Source of the DNA: Branchiostoma floridae
Lineage: Eukaryota; Chordata; Leptocardii; Amphioxiformes; Branchiostomatidae
NCBI RefSeq assembly: GCF_000003815.2
Contig: NC_049979.1
Coordinates: forward strand, 30,699,245-30,763,244
DNA: 64,000 nucleotides
Direction: 5' to 3'
Positions within the stretch are counted from its first letter, which is position 1. The number at the start of each line of letters is the position of its first letter. Below the pieces are notes generated by a model. It ran no database searches and was not told the origin of the DNA. It worked only from the letters and a program-made list of their open reading frames with translations. A program made the position numbers and the translations under genes. Below, piece by piece: positions 9,487-21,945 of the stretch.

Positions 9487-10891
9487 GCCATGTTTGGATA
9501 AAATCCTTTGTTTTTTCTCAAAAGTGTGTGTTTGTAAAACCCCCGTGTTTAAGATGTGTAAAGTGAACGGTTTGGAAAAAAATCTCTTTTTGTTTCTTTC
9601 AGAACCTGTGTGGTTGTAATGGACATGTCCGTAAGATGTAAAGTGTAAGGTTTAAAGAAAATTCTTTTTTTTTCTCGATACCTGTGCGTTTCTAATAGCT
9701 GAGGCTGCAATATTACAAGAGTAATGTTTGAGAAAAAAATCATTTTTTTTTCTCACGGATCCTGTGTGTTTGTATCTGCCGTGTCTGAAAGATAAAAAGT
9801 GTAGGGTTTGGAAAAAACATTCTCCCTTTTCCCACCAGAACCTATATTCAAATAGTAGCCGTGTCTGTGAGGCGTTAAGTGCAAGGTTTGTAGAAAATGC
9901 ACTTTTTTTCTTGGAACCTGTGTGTTTGTAATAGCTGTGTCTGTAAGATGTTTATTGTAAGGTTTGAATTAAATCCTCCTTTTTTTTCTTGGAACCTGTC
10001 TGTAGTTAATAGCCATGTACGTTAGAGGTACAGTGTAAAGTTTGGAGAAAATCCTGTTATCACTTACAAGTGCAATGTTTAAAATAATCCTGCGTTTTTG
10101 GAACCTGTGTATTTTTCAAAAGCCATGTCTGTAAGATAAACAGTCTAATATTGAGATTAAATCCTTATTTTTTTTCAAAACCTGTCTGTTAGTAATTGTC
10201 GTGTCTGTAAAATGTAAGGTGCAACGTTTGGAAAAAAATTTTTTTTTTTTTTCTCTCGGAAACCTTTGCGTTTGTAAGAGCTATGTCTGTAAGATGTAAA
10301 GTATAATTTTTGGAGAAAATCCTCTTTTTTCTTTCGGAGCCTGTGTATTTTTAAAAGCCGTGTCTGTAAGATGAAAAGTCTAATGTTTGGAGAAAATTCT
10401 CATTTTTTTCTCGAAACCTTTCTGTTTCTAATAGCCGTGACTGTAAGATTGGAAGAGTAATGTTTGAAAAAAAATCCTCTGTTTTTCGCAGAGAACATGT
10501 GTGTTTGTATTATCCGTGTCTAAAAGATAGAAAGTGTTGGGATTGGAAAATTCCTCTTTTTTTCTCGAAACCTGTGTGTAGGTAATAGCCAGGTCTTTCA
10601 GATGTAAAGTCTAAGGTTTGGAGAAAATGCACCTTTTTTTCTTGGAGCCTGTGTGTTTGTAATACCTGTGTCTGTAAGATGTAAATTGTAAGGTTTGGAG
10701 GGAAAAAATAATTTTTCTTCTTGGAATCTATTTGTAGGTAATAGCCGTGTCTGGAAGAGGTGAAGCGTAAGATTTGGAGACAATCCTTCGTTTTCATTTA
10801 TAACCTGTGTGTTTGAAATAGCCTTGTTTGTAAGATTAAAAGTGCAATGCTTAAAAAATCCTGCCTTTTTTCTCGGAACCTGTGTAGTTTT
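9470..10891 (+). repeat. 78-bp tandem repeat array, block 3
   Basis: About 18 diverged monomers continue the array after the LINE and run to the TTAA at 10,892. Monomers vary in the CTGTGTGT core, including a GTAGGTAATAGCC type also seen near 45.0 and 45.8 kb. No gene is supported. Confidence 0.92.
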
Positions 10892-12150
10892 TTAACCCTC
10901 AAACCACCGTATGGGGTCAAAACTGACCCCAGCCGTATATCGATGTGTGCAATTATGTCAATTCTGGTCCAAAACAAATTTCCTCCTAGAAGTTTGTTTG
11001 TATATCTGTCCTATAACTTCTTATACGATTTTAAAGAAATTGGCTCATTGTTGATTAACTTATCCTCGAAAGTTTATGCATGGTCCATTGGGGTCAAAAC
11101 TGACCCCAGCATTTTTTCTAAACAAACGAAATTTTTAGAGTATGATGTACCTGTAAGCCAAAATTATTGTACCAACTTTTGGGCCATTATCATATCAAAT
11201 GAGGACATTAAGACGTCATCTAGGTAATATCGGACGCCATCTTTGATTTTGACTGATGATGTCATCAAATTAGCATAAATTATGAATATTGAGTTGTGAA
11301 ATTTATGTTGAATTGAATAAGATGTGATAAACAATTGTTATTTGCCAAGAAAACCTTAAAACTTAAATGTTTAACCCTCAAGCACCCGACCTTTTTTTGC
11401 GACTAAAATGACCAAGTGGTTATTTAGGGTTGCCATGGCAACGGAATTCTGACAGGCATATTTTTGCAAAAAATTTCCAATTTTGATTTGAACAAGGTTT
11501 TTTTGGTAAACCATGCTTGTTTTCGTACAACAATAAAGTTCTATGAAGTTTAATGCTTTTTTATGATTCAAAATTTATAATTTATGCTAATTTCATGACG
11601 TCATTAGTCAAAATCCAAGATTTATGGTAAATGACGTCATAATGACGTCACATTATATGGTAATAACACAGAAGTTTCTAGGAGGATTAAGTTTTACATG
11701 TTTACTATTCTCTGAAAGTTTAATGGTGATAGGATAAGTAGTTAGAGAGTAAGACTCAAAAGTTTGTTTCAAAACCTGCACTTTTTGGCTGGGGTCCGTT
11801 TGGACCCCAGACGGACTGATCACGGACTTTCTTTATAGCTTCCACAGTATTGTACCAATCTTCATAAAAACGTAGGAGAAGGTATAGAAGACATTGGCTG
11901 ACAAAGTCACGGAAGGATTTTTTTCGTCTAATAAAAAATGTTCAAATGGTACTTCAAAATGTATGCCTGGGGTCCAAATGGACCCCACTCGGGTGTTTGA
12001 GGGTTAATACAAAATTAGATAATTTCGTAATTAATATGTCTGTCAGAATTCCGTTGCCATGGCAACATAAAACATGATGAACATACTTTGTTCACTGAAA
12101 CTGTTTGCTATCAACATTTTCTAAAAAGTTACCAAGTTTGGTGGCCCTAT
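10892..12150 (-). mobile_element. TTAA MITE, family 2, interrupted by a nested MITE
   Basis: It begins TTAA CCCTCAAACCACCGTA with hairpin GGGGTCA-AAAC-TGACCCC at 10,913-10,930 and a second at 11,090-11,107. It matches the reverse complement of the element at 61,385-62,366 over its length, including GTTGCCATGGCAAC (12,053-12,066) and AAGTTTGGTGGCCC near 12,132-12,146, after which similarity is lost. It is split at 11,371-12,007 by a family 1 MITE. Its far end is truncated or rearranged; 12,151-12,225 is unassigned. Confidence 0.82.
11371..12007 (+). mobile_element. TTAA MITE, family 1, nested inside a family 2 MITE
   Basis: Both ends are intact: TTAA CCCTCAAGCACCC (11,371) and GGGTGTTTGAGGG TTAA (ending 12,007). 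The interior is shorter than in the copy at 2440-3335 because sequence between the left hairpin and GTTGCCATGGCAAC (11,429-11,442) is missing. Hairpins remain at 11,791-11,808 and 11,969-11,986. The empty site is visible in the other family 2 copy (TTAA at about 61,840-61,843), so the TTAA duplication is directly shown. Confidence 0.9.
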
Positions 12151-12315
12151 CTGTATACAAGCACACAAGTTTCAAAAGAAGAACAGGATTTTTTCCCAAT
12201 CTGAAAATTTACATGTTAAAGTCACGCGTTTACAAACACACAGGTTCCGAGAAAAACGGATAATTTAATCCAAACATTGCAGTTTAATCTTATAGACACG
12301 GCTTTCACAAACACA

Positions 12316-12415
12316 NNNNNNNNNNNNNNNNNNNNNNNNNNNNNNNNNNNNNNNNNNNNNNNNNNNNNNNNNNNNNNNNNNNNNNNNNNNNNNNNNNNNN
12401 NNNNNNNNNNNNNNN
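12316..12415. other. Assembly gap (100 N, probably unknown size)
   Basis: Exactly 100 N, the usual placeholder for a gap of unknown length, inside the inverted array. Confidence 1.
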
Positions 12416-12536
12416 GGAAGATTCTTTTTAAAACATTACCTTTTTTCCAGCTGTTCCAGACACACAGGTTGTGAGAGAAAAAAACGGAGGATTTTCTCCA
12501 AACCTTGCACTTAACAGCTTACAGACACGGCTTTTA

Positions 12537-12961
12537 CACTGCCCAAAATGATTTTTTTCCTTTTTATTTTGCTTAGAGGAAGAAAAATGTTCTTGCAGGA
12601 AGAACATGTAGAATAGAATAGAATTTAAGCAAAACGATAACAAATCTAGAGACTTATTTAGGAAAATCTTTTTTTTTTTCATAATGCAAGATAAAAGAAT
12701 AGTGTAAATTTTTTTTTTATAACCAGAATCAACTCTTAAGTAATACAAGGATTTTTTTCTTCCTTAAAGATAACTTTCCTGTGAGGAAGCAATACAAGAT
12801 AAATAATGGAAGCATTTTTCGAAATACAAGAAAACAAATCTCAAATCACCTCATAAACGTTTTAAAGAGTCTTTTAAAGATTTCTAGGGGAGAGAATAAT
12901 TTTCTTCCTGTAAGATACATTTTCTGTGAGGAAGCAATACAAAAAAGCGTTATTGGCAGTG
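12537..12961 (-). mobile_element. TA-flanked MITE (CACTGCC family), second copy
   Basis: CACTGCC at 12,537 and GGCAGTG ending 12,961, flanked by TA (12,535-12,536 and 12,962-12,963). Its array flanks match those of the 3548-3950 copy in reverse, including the altered monomer TAGCTTGTA, so the two share one insertion event. The right terminal ~65 bp occurs twice inside the element (about 12,750-12,818 and 12,897-12,961). Confidence 0.8.
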
Positions 12962-14733
12962 TACAAGCTAAGGTTAAAGAAAAAAAAAACAATTTTCTCT
13001 AAACGCTACACTTTTCATTTCAGAGACACGGCTATTACAACTCAACAGTCTCAAAGAAAAAGGATTTATCCAAACCTTATAATTGACACTTTACAGACAC
13101 GGCTACTACAAACACAAAAGCTCGGAGAACAAAAAGAGAATTTTCTCCAAACCCTGCACATAACATCTTACAAACACGGCTATTACTAATACAAAGGTTC
13201 CATACTTAGAGAAAAACAGAGCATGTTTCCAAACCTTACACTTTATATCTTACAAAAACCGTTTTACAAACATACAGGTTTCCCAAAGAACGAAGAAATG
13301 TATTTTACATTACACATTTCATCTTACAAACATTGTTTTTACAAATACACAGGTTCCTAGAGGAAAAAAAAACCCAGGATTTTCTTGATTTTCTCCAAAC
13401 CTTGCACTTTTTACATCTTACAGACACTTTTACAAATACACAGGTTCTGAGTGAAAACAGAGGATTTCCCCAAACCTCAAACTTCATCTCTTACAGATAT
13501 GGCTTTTAGAAACACACAGGTTCAGAAAAACCAGAGGATTTTCTTCAAACACTAAACTTCGTCTCTTACAGACACGGCTATTACAAACGCACAGGTTCCG
13601 ATAAAAAGAGCTTATCTCCAAACCTTACACTTTACATTTTACCGAAATGCTATTATAAACACACAGGTTCCCTGAAAAAAAGAGGCGACTTTCCTCAAAC
13701 CTTACTCTTAACATCGTACTGACATGGCTCTTACCAACACACAGGTTCCGAGAGAGAAAAAAATGATTTTCTCCAAATCACGCACTTAACTTCTCACAGA
13801 CACGGCTTTTACCTACACACAGGTTACGTTAAAAAAGGAGAATTTTCTTCAAACCTTACAATTTTTTTTCTTACAGAAATCATAAAAAAGACATGGACTT
13901 TACAAACACACATAATCCGATAAAAAAAGAGGATTTTCAGGAAAAGAAAGGGATATACTCCAACCGTACCACTTTAAATCTAACAGACACAGCTATAACA
14001 AACATACAGGTTCCGAGAAAAGCATATTTTAGTTTACATATTGCAGACACGCTATTTTCAATACACAGATTTAGGAAAAAAAAGAATTTTTTTCCAAACC
14101 CTACACTTTATATCTTTTAGCTACAAATTTAGTATTACAAATATACAGGTTCGGTACTGAGAGAAAAACAGAGAATTTGTTTTTCAAGCATTAGTCATTT
14201 AATCTTACAATCACGGTTATTTCACACACAGGCCCTAGGTTTCGAGAAAAAAACGGAGGATTTTCTCCAAACCTTACACTTAACGTTTTACAGACACGGC
14301 TTTTACAAACATACAGGTTCGGTACTGAGAAAAAAACAGAGCATTTTTCCAAACCTTACATTTTCTATCTTACAGTCACAACTATTACAGACACACAGGT
14401 TCCGAAAGAAAAAAACGGATGATTTTATCTAAACCTTGCACTTCACATCTTACAGACACGGCTATTACAAAAACCCAGGTTCTGAAAGACAAAAAAAAAA
14501 ACGTAGAATTTTCTCCATTCTGAAAAAAAAAACGGAGGATTTTCTCCAAACCCTACAATTAACATGTTACAGACACGGCTTTGACAAACACACAGGTTCT
14601 TAGTGAAAACAGAGGAGTTTCTCCAAACATTGCACGTTACATCTTACAGACATGACTATTACAAACAGACAGGTTCCGAGAAAAATGAGGATTTAATCCA
14701 AATATCGGACTGTTTTTCTTACAGAAATTGCTT

Positions 14734-15043
14734 TTAACCCTCAAACCACCGTAGCTTTTTTGTGACGTAGATTACCGTATGGGGTCAAAACTGACCCAAA
14801 ACATTTCGTACAAATACAGTTTTTTTGTGTGAATCTTTTTGTGATTTGTATATATGTATAGTTTCATAAATCTATGTGGGACAGACTGACATGATTAGGT
14901 GAGAACACTTCTAGCTCATTATCATAATTTATGCAAAAGACCATAAGGACAACATTTTGCACCAACGCAATTCAGACCGGGAAGGAAGTTTTTGATGCCT
15001 GTACCAGCTTCAATGCCGTATAGCGCCTGAATGGCTTATGCTA
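14734..15043 (+). mobile_element. TTAA MITE, family 2, left fragment
   Basis: TTAA CCCTCAAACCACCGTA at 14,734 and the hairpin at 14,781-14,797. It is collinear with 61,385 to about 61,697 and ends at CTTATGCTA, where the large TA-family element starts. The rest of the MITE is not found on the other side of that element. Confidence 0.78.
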
Positions 15044-15046
15044 TAT

Positions 15047-18000
15047 CACTACGAAAAATATTTGTCTTGTTTTGTCTTGGTTAGTAACAGTTTACTTAAT
15101 TCGTGGACACGTGTGCTTGCATGAAGAAATTTCAAGAAGAAATAAGAATGAATAAGAAAAAAAGAAAGAGATCATTCGAAGACCATTTTCTTGTAAATTC
15201 TTATAACAAGAGAAATGTCCTTACTTTTCTTAAGCTAAATAAATGATTTCTCAAAAAGACTTTTTCCCCTTAAATTTTCAAAAAATGTAAGTCAAATATT
15301 CTTGGTATTCTTGTATGAAGACTAAAATTCTTGCCATATTTAAGAAAGTACAACAATTTTTCTAAAATATAAAAACGAGTAGTTACTGAAACATCGAAAA
15401 ACTCTACATTTCCTCAGGTATACTGCTCAGAAAAAACAAGAACATTCAAGATAATTTAAGTACAAGATAAAGTGCAAGGAATTACTGGAAAACTAATCTT
15501 GAATGTTCTTGTCTTTTGTATCAAGAAACTTTGATAAACGCATCTTTTTTTTAAGTGAAGAAAGTATTTCTCATATAACATTAGCCATGTTATCGTTCAC
15601 CGACAAGAGTGTTCTAGAAATCTGGAGTATTTGTATTATCTATCCTAATTCTTAAGGTAATTAAGAACTCAGGTACAAGAGTATGGTCCTTGACTTACTT
15701 GACTGAATACTAATAACAAATCAGGAAATTACAGAACACGCTTTGACTAGCATAAGACTCTTGAATGTTCTTGATTGTTGTTTTTATTCAAAATATACAA
15801 CTAAAAACTTGCACATATAGAAACTTTTCCATTGACTTTCTTGACAGACCCTGTTTTATAATCATAATCCATGTGTCTATCAAGATGTAAAGAACAATTA
15901 GTTGGAACCAGCATAATTTTTGTCTTTTTTTCTCAATATCAGATCAGAGTTTAAGAAATTAATTCTATATTTTTCTGGTAATAAGACAACAATTTTGCTA
16001 AGGATCATGGAAAATTACTCCCATCATCATTTGCTGCAAATTTCAAATTCTAGACAGTTGCAGCTTGCATGCAAACTGCCTCTCCAGGTTTATTTGTCTG
16101 ATGTGCATTAGATCTTACAAATACAGGGCACAGATATGGTAGATTTCTTTACGACACTTTCCTGCATCACCTGGGACCCTGTTTACAATGTGGCCTTGCA
16201 TTTCTAAGCTCCAAAGTGCAACCAAATCAGAAGTCAAGCTTGGAACATTATCTATTCAGGTACGTCAGCCATCTTGGTTTTCAACGTATTTTAATTTCAC
16301 ATTTTCTTTGGTTGCATATGCATGATAAGGCGACCAGTAATTGCAGAATGTAGAAGTGAACACTTGCATGCATTCCTCCAAAACACTATGACGTAAGTAT
16401 GATATTTTTTAGGAACGAAAAGTATAGAGATGTTGATGTCCAAAATCCTTATGGGGGAGGGGGGCATTTATTAGGGAATTGTTTGTTCATAAACTGTCTG
16501 TGTTTTAGGCGTGGAAATCAGTTGGACCAAAGAGGATGCCCCCATCTCAACTTTGGAAAAGCTTTCAACAAGAACAAGTGACATGTATTATGATTATGAT
16601 ACCACCACCAAGACACCAACAACATTACAGCAGTAATGGTGCTGTTTTAGAAGGACAATAATTAAGTTATTAGTATGCTCAGTATCAGGAAAATGGATTT
16701 TTACAAGCAAGCATCATATATAATCTAAATCTGTTGGTATCTGCAATAATGTTGCAATCTTTAAAATAATGGTTCATAGAAAAAAATGCCCCAAAATCTG
16801 GTATGAAACTTATTGATGGAAATGAGTATGATTGGAAATATATTTACAACTATATAAACAGCAACATTGACCAGTTCGTGATACAAGAACCTCAATCTTA
16901 CTTTAAGAAATGGTTTCTATGTTTCTAGGTGTGAGAAATTCAGTCTTGAACTTAAAGATAGCAAGATGTTGCTAATACAGAAATTTCAATATTAGCACAG
17001 GAAAGTAGTACCCGTAGGTCGGCTAGCTGTCCGAAATTTGGTCTTGGTGTATAAGAGTATATTAATCTCAGATGTAAGAGAATATCTTTAGGCAATAAAA
17101 AGTGTGCTTTTGATTTAAGAAAGTTACTCTTGTTGTATGAACAATTAAGAACATATTTCTGGCAATAAGAAGTGTGCTCTTGATGAAAGAAAGCTATTCT
17201 TGATATAAGAAATTTAATCTTGGTATAAGAACACCAATCTTGAAAGTAAGAAAATATTTCTGGGAATAAGAATTGTGCTCTTGCTGTAAGAAAGTTACTC
17301 TTGCCGTAAGAAATTTAGTCTTGGTATAAGAACACAAATCTTGAAAGTAAGAATATATTACTAGCCAGGAAGAATTGTTGTCTTGATGTAAGAAAGTTAT
17401 CCTTAATATAAGAAATTTAATCTTGGTATAAGAACACAAATCTTGAAAGTAAGAAAATATTTCTAGGGAATAAGAATTGTTGTATGGATGTAAGAAAGCT
17501 ATTCTTGATATAAGAAATTTAATCTTGGTATAAGAACACCAATCTTGAAAGTAAGAAAATATTTCTGGGAATAAGAATTGTGCTCTTGCTGTAAGAAAGT
17601 TACTCTTGCAGTAAGAAATTTATTCTTGGTATAAGAACACAAATCTTGAAAATAAGAATATATTACTAGCCAGGAAGAAGTGTTGTCTTGATGTAAGAAA
17701 GTTATTCTTAATATAAGAAATTTAATCTTGGTATAAGAACACAAATCTTGAAAGTGAGAAAATATTTCTAGGGAATAAGAATTGTTGTCTGGATGTAGGA
17801 AAGTTATTCTTGATATAAGAAATTTAATCTTGGTATAAGAACACAATCTTAAAAGTAAGAAAATATTTCTAGCCAATAAGAATTGTTCTCTTGATGTAAG
17901 AAAGTTATTCTTGTTATAAGAAATTTAATCTTGGTTTCAAGAATGCCAATCTTGAAAATAAGAAAATATTTCTAGGCAATTAGAATTGTGCACTTGTAGT

Positions 18001-18665
18001 AAGAAAGGTATTCTTGTTGTAAGAATAGCAGTCTTGGAAATAAGAAATGGATCTAGGCAATAAAGAATCTTACTCTTGATATGAGAAATTTATTCTTTTG
18101 TGTGAGAGAATCAATCTTGGAAGTAAGAAAATATTTCTAGGCAATAAGAAGTGCGCTATTGAGGTAAGAAATGTATTCTTGGTGTAAGAACACAAATTTT
18201 CAAAGTAAGAATTTCAATTTTTGGTGTGAGAACACCAATCTTGAAAGTAAGAATTTCAAAATAAGTCTAGGCATCATGAATTGTGCTCTTGAATTAAGAA
18301 AGACAGTCTTGCTGTAAGAGCACCAATCTTCAAAGTAAGAAAATGTTTCGAGGCAAAAAGACTTTCTGATCTTCATGTTAGAAAAGGATTGTTGAACACA
18401 AGGCTGCAAATGACAATATATTAGTAAAAGAATAGGCATAAGAACATTTATGAAAAAATCTTACTGTAAGACTAACATTCTAGTTAAACTTTATGAGATA
18501 CCTGTAAGAAATATAGTCTTGCTTCAAGAAAATTCAGTAAGTAAAAAATTTCTTAATTCGTGGACAAATCTGTTTTCTCATAGTCAGGAAAAAATCTTAT
18601 ATGAAGACAAAAATGTCTCTGTACAAGAAAAAACAAGAAAGAAAGAAAATGCATTTTTGGTAGTG
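15047..18665 (+). mobile_element. Large member of the CACTGCC/TA element family
   Basis: The left end CACTACGAAAAATATTTGTC and right end GCATTTTTGGTAGTG resemble the termini of the ~400-490-bp TA-MITEs, but the element is 3.6 kb. Interior A-rich sequence with repeated AAGAAA/TCTTG words leads into a ~101-bp satellite (17,040-18,360). A 15-bp word CTTAATTCGTGGACA occurs at 15,095-15,109 and 18,552-18,566. No transposase frame is seen. A TA duplication is not clear, so the exact ends are uncertain. Confidence 0.6.
17040..18360 (+). repeat. ~101-bp satellite within the large TA-family element
   Basis: The phrase TCTTGGTATAAGAACAC recurs at 17,219, 17,319, 17,421, 17,523, 17,624, 17,726 and 17,828, spacing 100-102 bp. 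Each monomer is built of ~20-bp subunits of the type CTTGATGTAAGAAAGTTATT. About 17,190-17,495 and 17,495-17,800 are near-identical three-monomer blocks. The later monomers (17,929-18,360) are more diverged. Minus-strand frames in this area only reflect the repeat. Confidence 0.9.
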
Positions 18666-19458
18666 AGGTTACTACAGGTTAATATAGCATTATACTTTTT
18701 GGGGGACGGGATAATCTTTAACCGTCACAAAACATATGAATAAAACCAAATCTTGTTATAGTCCTATGTAGTAAATGTTTATTCAATTAATACTTATATT
18801 TTCTGATATTTCAAGTCTGCAAAAATATCAGGTTTTAATGTTAAATATTGTCTGTTAAGCAGTAATTAAAGGTGACATGTCTGTTTACTAAAAGTTGATA
18901 AATAGAAAAATGTTATCCATAGACCTTATCTGAATTTGCCGAACAGTACTTGAAAGAAATCTTCAGGTAACTTTCTATTAAACAACAACCTAGACCTTTA
19001 GAAACTCGTTGCCGGTACCAGTTCAGCACAGCTTTGAACTATTCTTTGTCACAATTTATCGAGTTGGGTCGTGGACACTGGCGGTTTGGGGACGTTATTG
19101 GGTGGGCGGGCAACAGAAGGAGACGTGAAAACTGTGGCTGCAATTTTCGAATTCTTACTTGTGCTCCAGCCAAAATATTACAGCAAAATGAGTTTGAATA
19201 GACCTAATCTGACAGAGATTACGCAAAATCAATACAATGAAAGATCGCTGTTAGCTGGATATGATTAAGTTTTTAAAACACATTCCAGTAAAAAAAAAAA
19301 AACAGTGGATAACATCAGTGACAAACAATGTGTGGCCAAACAATACTGTGAGTACATTCAAGGGGATTTACTTTCACAGAAGCTGGAAAAATGATTGTTC
19401 GATGTCGTTTCAAGTTCACTGAAGCGCCATAGACTGTACATAGTCACATACTATAGGG
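18666..19458. other. Low-copy sequence, no gene seen
   Basis: A/T-rich sequence between the large TA-family element and the inverted-repeat element. The short frame at 19,071-19,268 has no recognisable family and no clear splice context. Confidence 0.5.
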
Positions 19459-19729
19459 GAAAATGTTCGCGGTAGTTTTAAGGTCGCGGTAAAGTGGCCA
19501 CCGCAAAGGGGCAAAAACAAAGCTACCGCGAACATTTCTGCATTTACATTATAGTCTTGGTAACAATAAAAAATGACGGGGGCCCTTATCTAGTGGGGTA
19601 TTTTCAAACCGGGACTTAGGCCCCGACTAATACATTGCAGTTAAATGGCTTTAAAAAGGCTCTGACAGAAATTGCACATGAATTATGTTGGGATGGATGT
19701 TGTTACTCGGCTCGTGATGGGTTGTGAGA

Positions 19730-19760
<31 letters not shown>

Positions 19761-21346
19761 TACTCCTCATAAGACGGCTAGAAGTAGTTGTTACTATTAG
19801 TTAAAAACAATGTATTGTTGGTCACGATCATACAGGGATTCTGTTCGGTGGGGATCTTTTTCAAACCCTGAACTGGGCCCCGATACATTACAGTTGAGTG
19901 ATTTTGAAAAGACTGGCTCTGACAGCAATTACAGATAATGTATGCACGAATGTTGTCAGTTGGTTCACTGCACGAAAATGACTTCGAATCCTAAAAAATA
20001 CGACGGATCCGAAATCGAGCGACATGCCGAACAGGGAACGTTTCCGAGCGAATCCATACAAATCCATGATCCTTACTCGAATACGACGATGCACCGCAAA
20101 TCGGACCAATTCCGGTGCCGTATACTTCTCAGAAACGAGTTTCCTCGAATCCTGACAGATACGGCGGCGTATTTAGGTAAACCCTTGATTTTGATGGGAG
20201 TTTCGCATTGAATATAATTAATAACAGTACACCGCACGACTAAGACTCTTGATAAGTGCAATCAGGAAGCACAGAAAATCAGACTGCCGGAATCCATCAC
20301 ATTACTACCTTCGCAAAATCTGTAGAAATACGAAAACTGGGATTTCATGAATTAGATTTCCAAATTATCCACAAAGCACCGCTCCAGTGGACACTTTGGC
20401 AGAAAACAAAATCCGACAATCGGAATCTCGCACATTTGCAGGTTATTATGAATTATAAAAAGGACATGGCCACAAGGGGACATTTTCGATGAATACGACG
20501 CGAATCCAAAACCCGCAGTACTTAATTACCCGTAAGATACAGCGTGCTAAGTGGGCGGCAGAAACCGTTGTTAGTTCAGGGTGCGGCACAGATATGAAAG
20601 GCGTTTCATCGCTCTCTGTGCTGTACATGGCATCACCGGATTCTACAATAGTGATTTGGAGTGGCTTAAGATTCGAAGGGAATGTGGTGTAAACTTGATG
20701 GTGCGGAATAGTGACATTGCTTCTTCGTCGATGTAATCTTATCAGTCAAATGTTTTCAATCTATGGATGCCCAGATTTTTTTTAGACAAAAGTAACCATG
20801 ACATGCGTTTTGTCTTCCAATTTGTCTAATTATTCGTTGTAACGACATAGACTGTAATCACATGCTATAGTGTATAGTCGAAAAAAATGTTCGCGGTAGT
20901 TTTAAGTTCGCGGTAAAGTGGCCACCGCAAAAGGGGCAAAAACCAGAGCCAGTCTATTCAAAATTACTCAACTGTAATTTATCGGGGCCCAGCTCAGGGT
21001 TTGAAAACTCCCCACCGAACAGAGTCCTTGTATGATCGTGACCAACAATACATTGTTTTTAACTAATAGTAACAACTACTTCTAGCCGTCTTATGAGGAG
21101 TAGTGTGTGTGTGTGTGTGTGTGTGTTTGTCTCACAACCCATCACGAGTCAAGTAACAACATCCATCCCAACATAAATTATGTGCAATTTCTGTCAGAGC
21201 CTTTTTAAAGCCATTTAACTGTAATGTACTGGTCGGGGCCTAAGTCCCCGTTTGAAAATACCCCACTAGATAAGGGCCCCCGTCCTTTTTGATTGTTACC
21301 AAGACTATAATGTAAATGCAGAAATGTTCGCGGTAGCTTTGTTTTG
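19459..21346. mobile_element. Long-armed inverted-repeat (foldback-like) element
   Basis: The left arm (about 19,511-19,926) and right arm (about 20,944-21,346) are inverted copies of ~400 bp, each with a CA/GT microsatellite (19,733-19,760; about 21,105-21,128). The ~1-kb interior (19,927-20,880) has no recognised gene; a small frame at 19,942-20,211 is unassigned. A ~60-bp word beginning AATGTTCGCGGTAG and containing AAAGTGGCCACCGCAAA lies in direct orientation before both arms (19,461 and 20,886). The unit 19,461-19,538 is itself bounded by AAATGTTCGCGGTAG and its inverse. Transposase and target duplication are not identified. Confidence 0.75.
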
Positions 21347-21945
21347 GAAAAAAAACGATCGTCAACAAATATTAATAATAAAACAGCGGTACAATGATAT
21401 ATTGCCTATAATCTTTAATTACATTAATATACTGACTAATTAGAAAGGTCGGGAGATTTTTTCAAACCTGCATGAGAAGCATATTAGATATATTCTGACA
21501 GAAACCAACCAACCAACCAAAAAAAAAACACGATTGTCACGAAGTACATGCGTTGTTATCCTTCGGTGTATATTTTGACTATTCTCTCCACCTGAAAAAT
21601 TGCAACTTCTAAGCTAATCACAGAGCATCATACTTTGTATCATCACAAAAGTCATTCAAATCTTGTTCGCTGTTGAATCGAATTAAGGGTTACTTGGAAA
21701 TTTCTTGTCGTATTTGCGTGGTTGGTGTGGTGTGACTAGTAGGGTCTTTTGCTCGGCGGAACCAAGAGGTCCCTCGTTGTACACTCGCCCTACCCCCCAT
21801 TGAAAAGGCACTTATATGACATTCTGTGACTGACGCAACAGATCGACGTCGAAATGCGACCGAGTCATGACAAAGACTTAAAACAAACTGATTTTCTTAA
21901 CTGATGCAGTACCTATGTACTTATAAGCGTGGAAGTTAAACATAG

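Larger units (their letters stand above)
12226..14733 (-). repeat. 78-bp tandem repeat array, inverted block
   Basis: The same monomer appears as its reverse complement (ACAAACACACAGGTTCC, CTTACAGACACGGC, TTTTCTCCAAACCTT). The block holds a TA-flanked MITE at 12,537-12,961 and a 100-N gap at 12,316-12,415. Its first part mirrors 3336-4075. It ends at the TTAA of a family 2 MITE at 14,734. Confidence 0.93.

Noticed and set aside
1-14733. CRISPR-like array
   Set aside because: Monomers are contiguous and fully repeated with no unique spacers, and there are no cas genes.
17194-17876. Minus-strand frames with CSYTKIKFL repeats
   Set aside because: They are translations of the 101-bp satellite; the repeated words follow the DNA period.
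15095-18566. 15-bp direct repeat CTTAATTCGTGGACA as a target-site duplication of the 3.6-kb element
   Set aside because: Both copies lie inside the element relative to its terminal motifs and belong to the family's internal sequence.
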